In this document: positions 1 to 8,833 of the stretch, piece by piece
Layout: the number at the start of each line of letters is the position of its first letter
Numbering within the stretch: the stretch's first letter is position 1
DNA from: Promicromonospora sp. AC04
GTDB taxonomy: Bacteria; Actinomycetota; Actinomycetes; Actinomycetales; Cellulomonadaceae
DNA: 64,000 nucleotides
Assembly (NCBI RefSeq): GCF_003058225.1
Contig: NZ_QBUG01000009.1
Span: 248,001 to 312,000, forward strand
Direction: 5' to 3'
Made by a program: the position numbers and the translations under genes
The notes under the pieces: generated by a model
What the model was told of the DNA's origin: nothing
What the model saw: the letters and a program-made list of their open reading frames with translations, nothing else
Databases searched by the model: none

Positions 1-195
1 GTCGCTCACGGTCCAGGTGCCCGCCGCGGCATCGGCGTCGGGCAGGGGTTCCGCCGACGTCGCCAGCGTGGGCTCCTCCGCCGCGGCGTCGTTCGCCCAG
101 TCCGCGTACAGGCCCGGCCCGAAGATCGCCGCCGCCGCACCGACCACGACCACAGCCGCACCGACGCCTACCGCCACCTTGGTTCCTCTGCGCAC
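1..195 (-). CDS. YceI-like exported protein, N-terminal part only
   Basis: This gene is cut by the left edge of the window; 65 codons are visible. It starts at a GTG preceded by GAGAGGGG about 7 bases upstream. The product begins MRRGTKVAVG, then has one hydrophobic segment (about residues 7-26), then an Ala/Glu/Pro-rich spacer ending GTWTVSD. A membrane anchor followed by G(S/T)WTV is how actinobacterial YceI-type proteins enter their lipid-binding domain, but that domain lies outside the window, so the family is a guess. Translation is open throughout, which supports a real gene. Confidence 0.5.
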   Translation of the reverse strand, partial: MRRGTKVAVGVGAAVVVVGAAAAIFGPGLYADWANDAAAEEPTLATSAEPLPDADAAAGTWTVSD

Positions 196-524
196 GTTCC
201 GCCCCTCTCGTTCGCAGGCCGACCGGATATCGACCTCTGCCCCACACGACGGGTGAAGGTGCGGGTCGGTTCAATCGAGCTCAAAAGTCGTGGACCGAGA
301 GTTCTGGGGCGAGTATTGGCGATACGTTCGGCCGGGAGTGTCGCGAGGCCGCGGGCCTGAACCGGCCATCGTTTCGCAGGGCGAAGGCCGCGCGGGGTGA
401 AACGGACGTCGGACGCCGCGGGGTCGTGGCACCATCGACGCAGGCCGCGTGCACCCCGGCCTCGGGCGACGACGCCTTCGGCTGCGGGTGGCAGCGGCAC
501 GTGACGCAGAGCGCTGGAGGCATC
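196..524. other. Divergent intergenic region
   Basis: This 329-base gap separates the partial left gene (reading left) from the first secreted paralog (reading right), so both promoters must lie here. I see no open frame with a ribosome binding site. A small inverted repeat, GTAT at 313-316 and ATAC at 322-325, lies in an AT-richer patch; it is too weak to call an operator. Confidence 0.4.
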
Positions 525-1787
525 ATGCGTCGATCTGCAGCCGTGATCATCGCGCTGGGCGCCCTCATGACGGGTCTGGTCGCGCCGCCGGCGTCGGCCG
601 CGCCGGGAGACCCGGCGCCCGGCTGGGCCGGCAGCTCCACGGCGACGCCGCGGGACCTCGCGGTCTCCGGTTCGGGCCGGGCGTTCACCGTAGGCCTGCC
701 GAGAACCGCGGCCCAGGGCCAGTCGTCCTACGGGCACGTCCTGGGCAACGACTGGTCAGAGGTGTTCGTGCCTCCCCGTTCCCAGGGCGGCGTGGTCGCC
801 GGTCCCGGCGACTACGCGGTAGCCGTGATCGGGAACGTGTCCCGCGTGTTCGACGGGGCCACCTGGAGCGATCCCGTCACCGTCACCGCGGACATCCAGC
901 GGTCGAAGGTCGTGGGCAACACCGACGGTGATGCCGCCATGCTGTGGAACGCCGCCGGTGGAGCGCCCTACCTGAGCCGACTGGTCCGCGGCGGCTCCTG
1001 GGAGACGAGCCGGGTGACGGGCACGGGGGCCGGGGTCCTCAGGGACGTAGCGATCAACGACGCCGGCAAGATCACCGTGGTCTGGGCCGTACCGAGCGGG
1101 ACGACGTCGGAGATCCGGAGGTCGGTACTGCAGCCGGCGTCGACCACCTGGACCACCGCGCGGCGCGTCGGCACCGTCGACGACCCGAGGCCGAACCTCT
1201 CGATCGTCACCGACGGGCAGGGACGAGAGACTCTGATCGCAGGCAACAAGCTCTGGCGGCAGGCCACCAGCACGCAGATGCCGGCCTTCCAGTTCCGCAC
1301 CAGTGTGCGGGCCAAGCTCGCCGCGGGCGAGACCGGCACCCGCCTGGTCTGGGCCACGAAGGCCGACGGGCAGTACGAGATCCATACCCGGCACGCCGAG
1401 GGGCAGGTCTGGAGGTCGCAGAGGCTGGTGTGGTCGTACCCCGTCCCCTCGGACCTGGACTGCGACAAAGGCATCGAGTTCGGAGTCGGCATGGTCCCCG
1501 CCGGACGCTCCTACATCGCCGTCGGCATCCAGCGTATCGAGCTTGCCGGCGACGCAGTTCTCGAGTGCGACGGGCAAGACATCGCCGACTTCCTGACCGT
1601 GAGCCCGTCCAACAACGTCCTGAATCTGAGCGACCTGGGCAGCTACGCCTTGGGCGGGCCGTTCCAGGTCTCGGCGGGGACTGCCGGGCCCGTCGCGCTG
1701 GAGTACGGGATCGGTCCCGTGCTCGGAGAAGATCCCGAAGAGATTCCCGTCGACGGTTACCGGGTCATCCGGTTCTTCACCCGCTGA
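525..1787 (+). CDS. Secreted beta-propeller-like protein, paralog 1
   Basis: A 420-residue exported protein. ATG 525 is preceded by GGAGG four bases upstream and opens a classical signal peptide (MRRSAAVIIALGALM, cleavage after ASA near residue 25); the frame is open further upstream but without start signals. The mature part carries loosely repeated blades with patterns such as INDAGKITVVW, GDAAMLW and TRLVW, each followed by a W-containing strand, reminiscent of BNR or sialidase-like propellers. No catalytic motif is visible. The next gene is a clear tandem duplicate sharing the start region, internal motifs and the same C-terminus (RFFTR). Function is unknown; an extracellular binding or enzymatic role is only an inference. 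Confidence 0.8.
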   Translation: MRRSAAVIIALGALMTGLVAPPASAAPGDPAPGWAGSSTATPRDLAVSGSGRAFTVGLPRTAAQGQSSYGHVLGNDWSEVFVPPRSQGGVVAGPGDYAVAVIGNVSRVFDGATWSDPVTVTADIQRSKVVGNTDGDAAMLWNAAGGAPYLSRLVRGGSWETSRVTGTGAGVLRDVAINDAGKITVVWAVPSGTTSEIRRSVLQPASTTWTTARRVGTVDDPRPNLSIVTDGQGRETLIAGNKLWRQATSTQMPAFQFRTSVRAKLAAGETGTRLVWATKADGQYEIHTRHAEGQVWRSQRLVWSYPVPSDLDCDKGIEFGVGMVPAGRSYIAVGIQRIELAGDAVLECDGQDIADFLTVSPSNNVLNLSDLGSYALGGPFQVSAGTAGPVALEYGIGPVLGEDPEEIPVDGYRVIRFFTR

Positions 1788-1816
1788 CTTCACCTACGCC
1801 CGCCCCAGGAGACATC

Positions 1817-3091
1817 ATGCGTCGATCTGCAGCCGTGGCCATCGTGGTAGGTGTTCTTGTCGCCGGTCTGGCTGCGCCGTCGGCGTCGGCCGCGCCGGGT
1901 GACCCGGCGCCGACCTGGCCCGTCCGCTACGCCATGGCCCCGCGCGATGCGGCCGTCGCCGGGTCCGGCCGGGTGTTCGAGGTCGGGCTGCCCAGGACCG
2001 GCAGCCTGGACCACTCGGTGCTCTCGCACGGCATAACCAACTTTCGTACGAACGACTGGTTCAGCGTGCTCCTGCCGCCCAGCTCCGACGGCGGCGTGGT
2101 CGCCGGCTGGGGAGACTACGCCGTCGCGGTCACGGGGAGCATCTCCCGTGAGTTCGACGGGACCGACGGCGTCTTCTGGCTCGACCCCGTGACCATCGCC
2201 GAGGAGATCGAGGAGTCGGAGCTGGTCGGCAACGCCGACGGCGATGCTGCCCTGCTGTGGAGCACCGCCGACGGCACACCGTTCGTGAGCCGCATGACCC
2301 GGGGCGGTACCTGGGAGACCGGTAGCGCTCCGGACCTGCCGTTGGACGCGCCCCGGGGCGTGGTTATCAACGATGCCGGCAAGATCACGGTGGTCTGGGC
2401 CGCGCCCACGGGAACGACGTCGGAGATACGGCGATCGGTCCTGCGGGAAGGGTCGACCACGTGGACTCCCGCGCAGCGTGTCGGCACCGTCAACAACCCG
2501 CGGCCGAACCTCGCGATCGTGACCGACGGGCAGGGACGCGAGACTGTGATCGCGGGCAACAAGCTCTGGCGGCAGGAGTCCACCAACACGCTGCTCGCGT
2601 TCCAGTTCAGCACGAGCGTGCGGGCGAGGGCTACCACCGGCGACACCGCGACGCGAGTCGCATGGCCGGTGAAGTCCAACGGGCGGTACGAGATTCGCAC
2701 CCGGTACATCGAGCACGACGGCGACTGGCGCGACGAAACGGTGCTCTGGTCGCGCCGCGCGCCGCTGGAACCGGGCTGCGACCAAGGCATCGAGTTCGGG
2801 GTGGGCATGATCCCCGGCGGGCGCTCCTACGTTGCGGTGGGTATCCGGCACGAGGTCGACCCGATCAACGACGTATGTGACGGGCAAGAGATCGCGGACT
2901 TCCTGACCATCAACCGGTTCGACGACATCCTGAACGTGACGGATCTGGGGTTCTACTCGATGGGCGGGCCCTTCCAGATCGAGGCGGGGGCAGCGGGTCC
3001 CGTCGCGCTGGAGTACGAGACCGGGCATACGCCCGACGACCCTGAGTTCCCTTACGACGGGTCCTGGTCCCTGCGGTTCTTCACCCGCTGA
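1817..3091 (+). CDS. Secreted beta-propeller-like protein, paralog 2
   Basis: A 424-residue tandem copy of the upstream gene, starting 29 bases after its stop. ATG 1817 follows GGAG, and the first 20 bases of coding DNA match those of paralog 1 exactly. The signal peptide (MRRSAAVAIVVGVLVAGLA, ASA cleavage) and the blade motifs INDAGKITVVWA and GQGRETVIAGNKLWRQ are retained, while loops differ (for example an insertion around residue 60 and another Asp/Glu-rich segment near 110). The short spacing suggests cotranscription. The duplication is old enough for divergence at many positions, so both copies are probably kept for function. No enzyme family recognised. Confidence 0.8.
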   Translation: MRRSAAVAIVVGVLVAGLAAPSASAAPGDPAPTWPVRYAMAPRDAAVAGSGRVFEVGLPRTGSLDHSVLSHGITNFRTNDWFSVLLPPSSDGGVVAGWGDYAVAVTGSISREFDGTDGVFWLDPVTIAEEIEESELVGNADGDAALLWSTADGTPFVSRMTRGGTWETGSAPDLPLDAPRGVVINDAGKITVVWAAPTGTTSEIRRSVLREGSTTWTPAQRVGTVNNPRPNLAIVTDGQGRETVIAGNKLWRQESTNTLLAFQFSTSVRARATTGDTATRVAWPVKSNGRYEIRTRYIEHDGDWRDETVLWSRRAPLEPGCDQGIEFGVGMIPGGRSYVAVGIRHEVDPINDVCDGQEIADFLTINRFDDILNVTDLGFYSMGGPFQIEAGAAGPVALEYETGHTPDDPEFPYDGSWSLRFFTR

Positions 3092-3119
3092 CCGCCCCAC
3101 GGCGTCGGCCACGACGGGC

Positions 3120-4319
3120 TCACCGGGCCCGTCGTGCGGCGCGGTGGAGCACGACGGCGAGGGCCAAGAGGAGGAGCCCGGCCAAGGGCGCCTGTGCGAG
3201 GGCCGCGGAGGCACCCCACGTATCGGCGGCGTGTCCGGCGAGCGACGCCGCCAGAGCCGAGCCGGCCGCGCTGGCGGAGTTGTTCCAGGTGAAGGCCTGC
3301 GTGAGGGCGGAAGGGCGGACGGCCCGCTCGGTCAGCACGGTGAGCAGCACCAGGGTCGGCGGCACGGCGGCCTCCGTGAACACCATGGCGGCGCCGAGCC
3401 AGGCCGCGGACGGCGCGAGGGGAAGCAGCAGCGCCGTCACCGTCAGGTACGCGGTGGCGACGACGAGCTGCCGGCGTGCCGGCATGGGGTGGCGACGCAG
3501 CCCGTAGAGCCAGCCCGACAGCAGCGCGCTGAGGCTCCCGGCGGCGATGATCGGCGTTGCCACGCCGGGCATCTCGTGGCCGACCGCGAACGCGGTGACC
3601 GCGACCCCCATGGTGCCGAAGTACAGCCCGATGGCCAGGTTCAGCAGCGCCAGGAGCAGGAACGCCGGCCGCAGCAACGAGGACCGTTCGCCACGTGCGC
3701 TGCCCTGGTGGGTCTCCCGGGCGGGCCCGGGCGCGGTGCGGCGCTGGGCGGCCAGTGCTGCACCGCCACCGACGATCAGGGCCGCGGCGATGGCGCTGGC
3801 CAGGGTCGTGTTGCCGGTCGCGCCGAGCGCGGTGACCAGCACGGGGCCGAGGAGGAAGCCAGTGGCGTTGGCCAGCGATTCGAGGGAGAAGGCGCTGGGC
3901 AGCTCGTCGGCCCGCTCGTCGCGCAGGAGGTGCGCCCAGCGCGCTGCGGACAGCGCGCCGAGCTGGGGGACGACGGCGCCGGCGCAGGTCGCGGCGACGA
4001 TCGCCACGCCCGGCGTCGTCGACACGAGCACGACGACGACGGCGGCGCCGTGCGCGACGAGGTAGAACGGCAGGACGCGGGTCTGGCCGAACCGGTCGAT
4101 CAGGCGGGCCAGCTGCGGGCCGACGAGAGCCTCGGCGAGGGCGAATCCGGCGGCGGCGAGGCCGGCCGTGGCGTAGGAGCCGGTGCGGTCGTGCAGCAGC
4201 CAGACCAGGCCGAGGCCGGTCATGGCGATGCCGACACGGCCGATGGCGGCGGTGAGGAAAAAGGCGGCGGCGCCGGGTGTGCGCAGCAAGGGACGGTAGC
4301 CGCTGGCGGCACGGGTCAT
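3120..4319 (-). CDS. Major facilitator superfamily transporter
   Basis: A 399-residue polytopic membrane protein with about 12 hydrophobic segments, the normal size for an MFS permease. The start is the ATG at 4319, which follows GAAGGA at good spacing and opens MTRAASGYRPLLRTPGAAAFF. The frame is open for 40 more codons upstream, but that part is Arg/Pro-rich with no start signal. A loop motif resembling the MFS A-motif (GPQLARLIDRFGQTRV) follows the second or third helix. The substrate cannot be read from sequence; drug or sugar efflux is typical for this group. It converges with the secreted paralogs, 28 bases apart. Confidence 0.85.
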   Translation of the reverse strand: MTRAASGYRPLLRTPGAAAFFLTAAIGRVGIAMTGLGLVWLLHDRTGSYATAGLAAAGFALAEALVGPQLARLIDRFGQTRVLPFYLVAHGAAVVVVLVSTTPGVAIVAATCAGAVVPQLGALSAARWAHLLRDERADELPSAFSLESLANATGFLLGPVLVTALGATGNTTLASAIAAALIVGGGAALAAQRRTAPGPARETHQGSARGERSSLLRPAFLLLALLNLAIGLYFGTMGVAVTAFAVGHEMPGVATPIIAAGSLSALLSGWLYGLRRHPMPARRQLVVATAYLTVTALLLPLAPSAAWLGAAMVFTEAAVPPTLVLLTVLTERAVRPSALTQAFTWNNSASAAGSALAASLAGHAADTWGASAALAQAPLAGLLLLALAVVLHRAARRAR

Positions 4320-4614
4320 GGGATGTCCTTCATCGCCGCCCGGCGGGACGGGCCACCCGGGGTCGCCGGCGCCAGTACTGCAAGAGGTGCGACCCGTGGC
4401 CCGCCTGGGGACATCCTGGACTGCGGTGGGACGGGACACGCGCCCCTACCGCCGCCCCCGACACCGGGCGGAACAGCAACGATTGGCCCGGGCCGATGTG
4501 GACCCGGACGACTACGAGGACGCTAGCAGGAAGGAGCGGGGCCGTGGCAAGAGCCTGGTGGCCGACGGCGGCACGCGGCCCGGCTCGGGGCTCCGGCGGC
4601 GAGGACGGCGGTCG

Positions 4615-4980
4615 TCACGGGCAGGGGACCTTCTCGAACTTGTCGGGTTCCTCGAACGGGAACTCGAACGGGAACTGGTAGCAGACCGTGTCGAACTCGC
4701 CGCTCGGCGTGCCCGTGAAGTCCGTGATCGGGCGCGAGTACTTGACGACGACGTGGTCGCGGGTCTCCTTCACGACGGTCCCGTCCTCGATCCCGGAAGA
4801 ATCTCCGGACAGGTAGATCTCGTTGCTGTCGAGGTCGGCGAGGCGCCAGGCCCAGCGGTCCCGCACGTGGGTGGTGTAAAGCCAGTAGCCGACGGCGACC
4901 AGCGTGCCGACGGTCGCAATGGTCACTGTCGCCACGATCCAGCGCGTGCGGTGGCGCGGTCGTTTGTTCACGAGTCGCAT
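4615..4980 (-). CDS. Small membrane-anchored protein, unknown
   Basis: About 121 residues from ATG 4980: a short basic N-terminus (MRLVNKRPRHRTRW), one hydrophobic helix (roughly residues 14-35), then a soluble domain with two cysteines and a Phe/Pro/Glu-rich tail. A longer version from 5076 is open but would start inside the inverted repeat at 5058-5094, so I prefer 4980, although no strong ribosome binding site precedes it. No family recognised. The 295-base gap to the MFS start (4320-4614) contains nothing I can call beyond that gene's ribosome binding site. Confidence 0.55.
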   Translation of the reverse strand: MRLVNKRPRHRTRWIVATVTIATVGTLVAVGYWLYTTHVRDRWAWRLADLDSNEIYLSGDSSGIEDGTVVKETRDHVVVKYSRPITDFTGTPSGEFDTVCYQFPFEFPFEEPDKFEKVPCP

Positions 4981-5057
4981 CGTGCCAGGTGAGAGGGCGG
5001 GACCGGTAGGCGGGCGGTGTGTGGCGGGTGACGGGGAGACACTACCTGCGCGGGGTG

Positions 5058-5094
5058 TGTTGCCGACAGTAGACAACGTCTACTCGGCGCAACA
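5058..5094. promoter_or_regulatory. Bipartite palindromic operator
   Basis: A nested inverted repeat in the divergent gap between the small membrane protein and the kinase gene. The core is AGTAGAC-aac-GTCTACT (5068-5084), flanked symmetrically by TGTTGC (5058-5063) and GCAACA (5089-5094); both arm pairs are perfect. This symmetry fits a dimeric repressor site of TetR type. No TetR gene is adjacent, so the regulator would act from elsewhere. Confidence 0.6.
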
Positions 5095-5187
5095 CCGCTC
5101 TGAGAGTACCTGTTGCTCCCGAGTGGTCAGGCCATCAGATCGGTGAACGCAGGCCGCTTCGTGGCGTGATGTTAGGGACAGCCCGGT

Positions 5188-5193
5188 TACCGT
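5188..5193 (+). promoter_or_regulatory. -10 box of a leaderless gene
   Basis: TACCGT fits the actinobacterial TANNNT -10 consensus and ends 8 bases before ATG 5202, with no ribosome binding site between. It supports leaderless translation from 5202 rather than from the in-frame starts at 5166-5169. Confidence 0.45.
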
Positions 5194-5201
5194 TGCTGCT
5201 C

Positions 5202-6116
5202 ATGAGCCATCGCGATATCGAGGTCAGTGCGGAGCTGATCCGGGATCTGCTGCGCGAGCAGCACCCGGACCTGGCAGATCACCCGCTGCGCCTCGGTGCG
5301 CGAGGTTGGGACAACCAGCTGTGGCGGCTGGGGGACGACCTCGCCGTCAGGCTGCCGTGGGCGACACGGTCGGCTGACGCGTTGCTGCGCAAGGAGCACG
5401 CTTGGGTCCCCACCCTCGCCCCGCGCCTGCCGCTGCCGATCCCCGTCCCGCAGCGTTTCGGCGAACCGGCCGAGCGGTTCCCGCGCCCCTGGACCGTCAC
5501 CACGTGGGTACCGGGCACGCCGGCCGATCTTGCTCCGGCGACACGTGCCGCTGAGGCAGGGAAGGTCCTGGGCGACTTCCTGACGGCCCTCCACCGGCCC
5601 GCGCCGGACGGGGCGCCGGTCGGCCGTGGTCATGGCGGGGCGCTGGCCGAGCTCGCCGGACGGTTCTCCGAGCATCTGGCCTCGGCTGTCGAGCTGGGAC
5701 TCGTCTCCGATCCCGATGCCGTGCGCGCCCTGTGGGACGACGCCGTGGCCGCACCGCACTGGGCGGGCCCGCCGGTGTGGCTCCACGGCGACCTGCACCC
5801 GGCCAACGTCCTGACCGCTGACGGCACCTTCTGCGGCGTCATCGACTTCGGTGACCTGTGCGCCGGCGACCCGGCCTGCGACCTCGCCGCCCCGTGGGTG
5901 CTGCTCCCGGACGGCGCGGCGGGCGCCTTCTACGCCGCATACGAGCCGGACGTCGATGCCGCGACCCTCCGCCGCGCTCGCGGCTGGGCGGTCCTGACCG
6001 CGCTGAGCGGAATGCTCATCGGCGAGGCCGGTGTTCGCGGTCGCGCGGGCGGCAAGGCGTCGTGGGGTCCGCCCGCGCACGCCTCGTTGCGACGCCTCCT
6101 GGAATCCGCCGACTGA
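5202..6116 (+). CDS. APH/choline-kinase-fold phosphotransferase
   Basis: A 304-residue aminoglycoside phosphotransferase-family kinase. The catalytic loop HGDLHPAN (about residues 195-202) and metal-binding IDFGD (about 214-218) are intact; the N-lobe has the usual GWDNQLWRLGDDLAVRLP strand pattern. In this family ATP phosphorylates a hydroxyl on an antibiotic or small metabolite; chromosomal actinobacterial members are mostly of unknown substrate, so resistance should not be assumed. The start at 5202 is supported by a TANNNT box and family alignment (short N-terminus before VSAELIRDLL). It probably stands alone, with the bipartite operator about 110 bases upstream. Confidence 0.85.
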   Translation: MSHRDIEVSAELIRDLLREQHPDLADHPLRLGARGWDNQLWRLGDDLAVRLPWATRSADALLRKEHAWVPTLAPRLPLPIPVPQRFGEPAERFPRPWTVTTWVPGTPADLAPATRAAEAGKVLGDFLTALHRPAPDGAPVGRGHGGALAELAGRFSEHLASAVELGLVSDPDAVRALWDDAVAAPHWAGPPVWLHGDLHPANVLTADGTFCGVIDFGDLCAGDPACDLAAPWVLLPDGAAGAFYAAYEPDVDAATLRRARGWAVLTALSGMLIGEAGVRGRAGGKASWGPPAHASLRRLLESAD

Positions 6117-6197
6117 AACGAACGAACGCGTCACGTTCTGCTGCGGTGATTCGTCGAGTGGTCATGACCTCCGCCGACGAAGGGAACGTGCGAGACA

Positions 6198-6680
6198 GTG
6201 AGCACCCGATTCGAGCCGGGCGACGACGAGTCCGGGCTGAGCGTGATCATGAAGGCTGACCCGGAGGCAGCGGTCCTCCCGCCTCGTCAGGGGCGCACAG
6301 CGAGCAGGTGGCCTTGGGTCCTGCTGCGGATCACGGCGTCGCTCGCGCTGGCCGGGATGATCGGGCAGGCAGCTCTGGCGGGCGGTTTCCTGTCGGGGTT
6401 CTACCCGGCTCTGGAGGGACACGCACGCCTCGGCACGGCGACGTCCGTCATGATCATGCTGCAGGCCGTCGCGTGCGTGGCGGTCTGGAAGCGGGGCGGC
6501 GGCCCGTCGTGGCCGCTCCGGGCGAGCATTGCCCAGGTGGTTGTCGCCATCGCCCTGTGGCCGCTAGGGGAGTTGCGCATCCTGGCCCTGCACCTTCCGG
6601 TCGCGGTGGCGCTCGGCATCGGCGTCGCGTTCGTGGCCGTCTGGTCGTGGCGGAGCTCCGCACCCCGGGGCGCCGCGTGA
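6198..6680 (+). CDS. Four-helix membrane protein, partner of multicopper oxidase
   Basis: A 160-residue integral membrane protein with about four hydrophobic helices. The GTG at 6198 lies about 10 bases after GAAGGGA; an in-frame ATG at 6249 is an alternative. Its stop overlaps the start of the downstream multicopper oxidase in the GTGA arrangement, so the two are translationally coupled. I recognise no defined family. The coupling suggests it helps anchor or supply the oxidase, for example in electron transfer or copper handling; this is inferred from context only. Confidence 0.7.
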   Translation: MSTRFEPGDDESGLSVIMKADPEAAVLPPRQGRTASRWPWVLLRITASLALAGMIGQAALAGGFLSGFYPALEGHARLGTATSVMIMLQAVACVAVWKRGGGPSWPLRASIAQVVVAIALWPLGELRILALHLPVAVALGIGVAFVAVWSWRSSAPRGAA

Positions 6681-8236
6681 GCCGCGGCGTCAGCCGCCGC
6701 GGGTTCCTCGGTCTGACCGGCGCGGCCGTGGCGCTCGGCGCGGCGGGCTTCGCCGGCCGCGAGTTCCTGCGCCCGGGACAGCCCGGCCTCGTGCTGCCGA
6801 GCCAGGCGCCGCTCCCGGGCCGGTTCGAGGTGTCGCTCCCGGTGCCGCCGGTTCTTCGGCCCACCCGCTCGGACGGGACCACCGACTACTACGACGTCGT
6901 CCAGCAGGTCGCGGACCTCGAGATCGTGCCGGGGCTCCGGACGGAGGCGTGGACCTATGGCGGCAGCTTCCCCGGGCCCACTATCGTCTCGCGCAGCGGC
7001 CGCCGCGCCGTCGTCCGGCACCGGAACGAGCTGCCGCACCCGACCGTGGTCCACCTGCACGGTGGCCACACCCCGGCCGAGAGTGACGGGTACCCGATGG
7101 ACCTGGTCCTGCCCGCCGAGGCGGGCGGCGCGGCCGGTGGCCATCATGCGCACGACGCGAGTGGCGCCGCGGGGAGCGTCGTCGGCCAGCGCGACTACAC
7201 CTACCCGATGGAGCAGCGTGCGGCGACGCTCTGGTACCACGACCACCGGCACGGCTTCACCGGGCCGGCGGTCTGGCGCGGCCTGGCCGGCTTCCACCTC
7301 GTGCATGACGACGTCGAGGACGGCCTGCACCTTCCCGTCGGAGACCGGGACCTCCCGCTGATGATCACCGACCGCTCCTTCGCGGCCGACGGCGGTTTCC
7401 ACTACCCGCTGCTCGATCCGGCCATGGAGGAGCACGGCGTCGAGGACCGGTACATGGACGGCGTGCTGGGCGACGTCGTCCTGGTCAACGGCGCGCCGTG
7501 GCCCGCGCTCCGGGTGGACCGTGCCCGCTACCGGCTGCGATTCCTGAACGCCTCGAACGCCCGCCGCTACCGGCTGGCGCTCGATCCGCAGCCGTCGGGC
7601 GGCGGGGTGCTGATGCAGGTCGGCGGGGACGGCGGCCTGCTCGAACGGCCGATCGCCCACGACGCGATCGACATCGCGCCGGCGGAGCGGTTCGACGTCG
7701 TCGTCGACTTCTCCCGGTTCGCACCCGGCACGCGGGTGCGGCTCCTCAACCGCCTGGGCGAGGGCCGGACGACGGAGGTGATGTGCTTCGACGTCTCCTC
7801 GGCGCGGGTGGACGACGACGCGCGGGTGCCGACGCGGCTCGCGACGGTCGAGCGGCTGGATCTCAGCCGGGCCACGACCACGCGGACCTTCCGCTTCCAG
7901 CTCAGCGCGGACCACGGCTGGACGATCAACGGCGAGCCGTACCGCGCGGGGCGTCCGTCGGCCCGCCCTCGGCTGGGGGACATCGAGGTGTGGCGCTTCA
8001 TCACCGACGTCCATCACCCGGTCCACGTCCACCTCGACCCGTTCCAGGTGGTGGGGCGGAACAACCGGGGGCCCGGCCCGTACGACGCGGGCTGGAAGGA
8101 CACCGTCGACGTGCGCCCCGCCGGGGGAGTGGAGGTCGCGGTCCGGTTCACGGACTACGCGGGGGCGTTCATGCTGCACTGCCACAACCTGGAGCACGAG
8201 GACATGGCGATGATGGCGGACTTCGTCACGGAGTGA
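6677..8236 (+). CDS. TAT-exported multicopper oxidase (CotA/bilirubin-oxidase type)
   Basis: A 519-residue multicopper oxidase. GTG 6677 overlaps the upstream stop. The N-terminus MSRGVSRRGFLGLTGAA is a twin-arginine signal. All four copper-binding signatures are present: HLHGG (126-130), WYHDH (186-190), HPVHVH (447-452) and HCHNLEHEDM (501-510), giving the type 1 and trinuclear sites, with Met as the axial type 1 ligand. Motifs such as GGDGGLLERP place it near spore-coat CotA and bilirubin oxidases, which couple one-electron oxidation of phenols, bilirubin or metals to reduction of O2 to water. A Gly/Ala/His-rich insertion (about 148-169, GGHHAHDASG) between the first two signatures is unusual and may bind metal. 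Confidence 0.93.
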   Translation: MSRGVSRRGFLGLTGAAVALGAAGFAGREFLRPGQPGLVLPSQAPLPGRFEVSLPVPPVLRPTRSDGTTDYYDVVQQVADLEIVPGLRTEAWTYGGSFPGPTIVSRSGRRAVVRHRNELPHPTVVHLHGGHTPAESDGYPMDLVLPAEAGGAAGGHHAHDASGAAGSVVGQRDYTYPMEQRAATLWYHDHRHGFTGPAVWRGLAGFHLVHDDVEDGLHLPVGDRDLPLMITDRSFAADGGFHYPLLDPAMEEHGVEDRYMDGVLGDVVLVNGAPWPALRVDRARYRLRFLNASNARRYRLALDPQPSGGGVLMQVGGDGGLLERPIAHDAIDIAPAERFDVVVDFSRFAPGTRVRLLNRLGEGRTTEVMCFDVSSARVDDDARVPTRLATVERLDLSRATTTRTFRFQLSADHGWTINGEPYRAGRPSARPRLGDIEVWRFITDVHHPVHVHLDPFQVVGRNNRGPGPYDAGWKDTVDVRPAGGVEVAVRFTDYAGAFMLHCHNLEHEDMAMMADFVTE

Positions 8237-8257
8237 CTGCCTCCTGGGTCAGGTCTC

Positions 8258-8833
8258 CTACGCCGCGAGCCCTGTGAGCAGGCGCTCCCGCAGCCGCACG
8301 ACCTGGTCGGCGGACTCGTGGGGACTCATCCCGTCGGTGAAGACGGTGGCAGCGGCGACCTCGCCGGCCAGGGTGTCTGCCACCCACCTGGCGATCCAGT
8401 CGTCGCCCTCGATGATCCAGTCCTTCCCTCTGCTCCTGATCGCGCGTTCGCGCAGCACCGTGACGGAGCGCTCCGGGTCCGGGCTGGGGAGCAGGTGAAT
8501 GACGTCGGGGATCGGCGCCAGCGCCAGACGCACCTGCTGTGCGTGGTCGGCACTGGTGAAGCTGGTGTAGCCGGCGCCAAGGGCGATGACTGCGTCCGGG
8601 TGGTCTGCGATTGTTCGCTGCACGGCGTGGGCGCGTGCGGGCTCCCACTCGCGTTCGGCAGCGGCCCAGCCGACCGCCTCGTCGCGCTCGAGGAGCCGGT
8701 CCAGGGTCCAACCGACCTCGGCGCAGTAGGGCCAGGCGATGTCGTCGATGTCGACGAACGGGTGCCCGAGCCGCTCGGCAACAAGCGCGCCGAGCGTGGA
8801 CTTCCCGGCCGCGAGTGGGCCAACCAGGATCAT
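8258..8833 (-). CDS. Shikimate-kinase-like P-loop kinase
   Basis: A 191-residue nucleotide kinase-fold protein. It begins MILVGPLAAGKSTLG, with the Walker A motif (GPLAAGKST) at residues 5-13. A DIDD motif follows at the position where shikimate and gluconate kinases carry the acidic DxD pair, and GAGYTSF resembles the shikimate-kinase GGG loop. Start ATG 8833 follows GGGAG 8 bases upstream. It is probably not AroK itself, since it is longer and lacks the aro neighbours; it belongs to the loosely defined AAA/shikimate-kinase-like family with unknown substrate. Convergent with the multicopper oxidase. The 234-base gap to the next gene (8834-9067) holds nothing else I can call. Confidence 0.75.
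   Translation of the reverse strand: MILVGPLAAGKSTLGALVAERLGHPFVDIDDIAWPYCAEVGWTLDRLLERDEAVGWAAAEREWEPARAHAVQRTIADHPDAVIALGAGYTSFTSADHAQQVRLALAPIPDVIHLLPSPDPERSVTVLRERAIRSRGKDWIIEGDDWIARWVADTLAGEVAAATVFTDGMSPHESADQVVRLRERLLTGLAA

Noticed and set aside
5202-6116. Aminoglycoside resistance gene
   Set aside because: Fold-level motifs only; chromosomal relatives have diverse substrates and no resistance context is present.
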